Position numbers and translations under genes: made by a program. Below, one piece after another: positions 32,209 through 32,423 of a DNA stretch of 32,423 nucleotides. The notes under the pieces are model-generated. The model saw only the letters and a list, made by a program, of their open reading frames with translations, was not told the origin of the DNA and ran no database searches. The stretch's first letter is position 1, and each line of letters starts with the position of its first letter. The stretch is from an uncultured Hungatella sp. (GTDB lineage Bacteria; Bacillota; Clostridia; Lachnospirales; Lachnospiraceae): positions 1-32,423 of the forward strand of contig CAJUPP010000034.1 of the NCBI GenBank assembly GCA_910588325.1, written 5' to 3'.

Positions 32209-32423
32209 ACTATGAAAGTCCCGAATCCTTGCTGTAGGTCTGCGCATTTGCTGCGCTGACCGTACGACGCGCCAAAATGCCCGTTCTTGGCATTTTGTGT
32301 GCATCCCCCGGAGGGTTCACAGTAACCCCCCCTCATTCATGATGGTGCCGAGAAAGCGGTATGGGGGGTTACTATGAAAGTCCCGAATCCTTGCTGTAGG
32401 TCTGCGCATTTGCTGCGCTGACC
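32207..32423. repeat. Palindrome-rich direct repeat, 162-bp period (runs off window)
   Basis: A 55-bp block at 32207-32261 recurs without change at 32369-32423, the last base of the window. The 107 bp between them have no gene. Internal palindromes: GGTCTGCGCA/TGCGCTGACC (32237-32246/32252-32261, one mismatch), CAAAATGCC/GGCATTTTG (32273-32281/32289-32297), and AGTAACCCCCC/GGGGGGTTACT (32321-32331/32363-32373, extendable to 16 bp with one mismatch). The second copy is probably followed by more sequence outside. Origin and function unknown. Confidence 0.75.

Noticed and set aside
32207..32423. Possible CRISPR array
   Set aside because: Repeats are 55 bp with a 107-bp interval and only two copies are seen, with no cas genes; this does not fit CRISPR.
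1..32423. tRNA and rRNA genes
   Set aside because: I saw no cloverleaf with a GTTCRA arm or rRNA-like stretch on either strand; short ones could still be missed by eye.

Overview
The window looks like a chromosomal segment of a Gram-positive anaerobe in the Lachnospiraceae / Clostridium cluster XIV group. The evidence is strong AGGAGG ribosome sites, TTGAAT/TTGAAA-16/17-TATAAT promoters, a short SigA, a GHKL/LytTR pair, choline-binding-type cell-wall repeats, an EIIA/6-phospho-beta-glucosidase pair and moderate GC. All intact genes but one lie on the + strand. That strand is rich in G and A, as expected of a leading strand.

Region 1 (1-3121) holds the end of a MacB/FtsX-type ABC permease and an agr-like LytTR regulator/GHKL kinase pair, with its own promoter and a hairpin leader. 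Region 2 (3122-6664) is a scar-like accessory stretch. It has a 530-bp gene-free region with inverted repeats, a type IV prepilin peptidase whose C>G composition is opposite to its neighbours, a 35-residue PilM-like stub, debris, and a PTS EIIA with a frameshift near its start beside a GH1 6-phospho-beta-glucosidase. Region 3 (6665-14592) holds a secreted transglutaminase-like protein on the - strand, a glycogen debranching enzyme, a 1057-residue endonuclease Q-UvrD helicase fusion and a xylulokinase-type sugar kinase.

Region 4 (14561-19775) is a self-contained phosphorelay: REC/HD-GYP/PAS/GGDEF regulator, stand-alone Hpt protein and a membrane hybrid kinase with two receiver domains. A near-consensus promoter inside the end of the sugar-kinase gene starts it and a terminator ends it. 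The likely output is control of cyclic-di-GMP. Region 5 (19776-25313) has NAD synthetase, a TrmH-family methyltransferase, a choline-binding-repeat surface protein and the NfeD/SPFH membrane pair. Region 6 (25320-30884) is a compact likely operon: patatin phospholipase, argF, small membrane protein, birA, mutY, lipid kinase. rpoD follows from a promoter overlapping the kinase stop codon. The window ends in a palindrome-rich repeat with a 162-bp period, and a 16-bp piece of it also occurs near 3352.

The points most worth following up are the EndoQ-helicase fusion, which carries a QLSLF sliding-clamp-type tail and a second QMDMF motif in its linker, the phosphorelay with a dual cyclic-di-GMP enzyme, the structured repeat after rpoD, and the reversed base skew around the prepilin peptidase. 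All calls come from reading motifs; no database search was possible.
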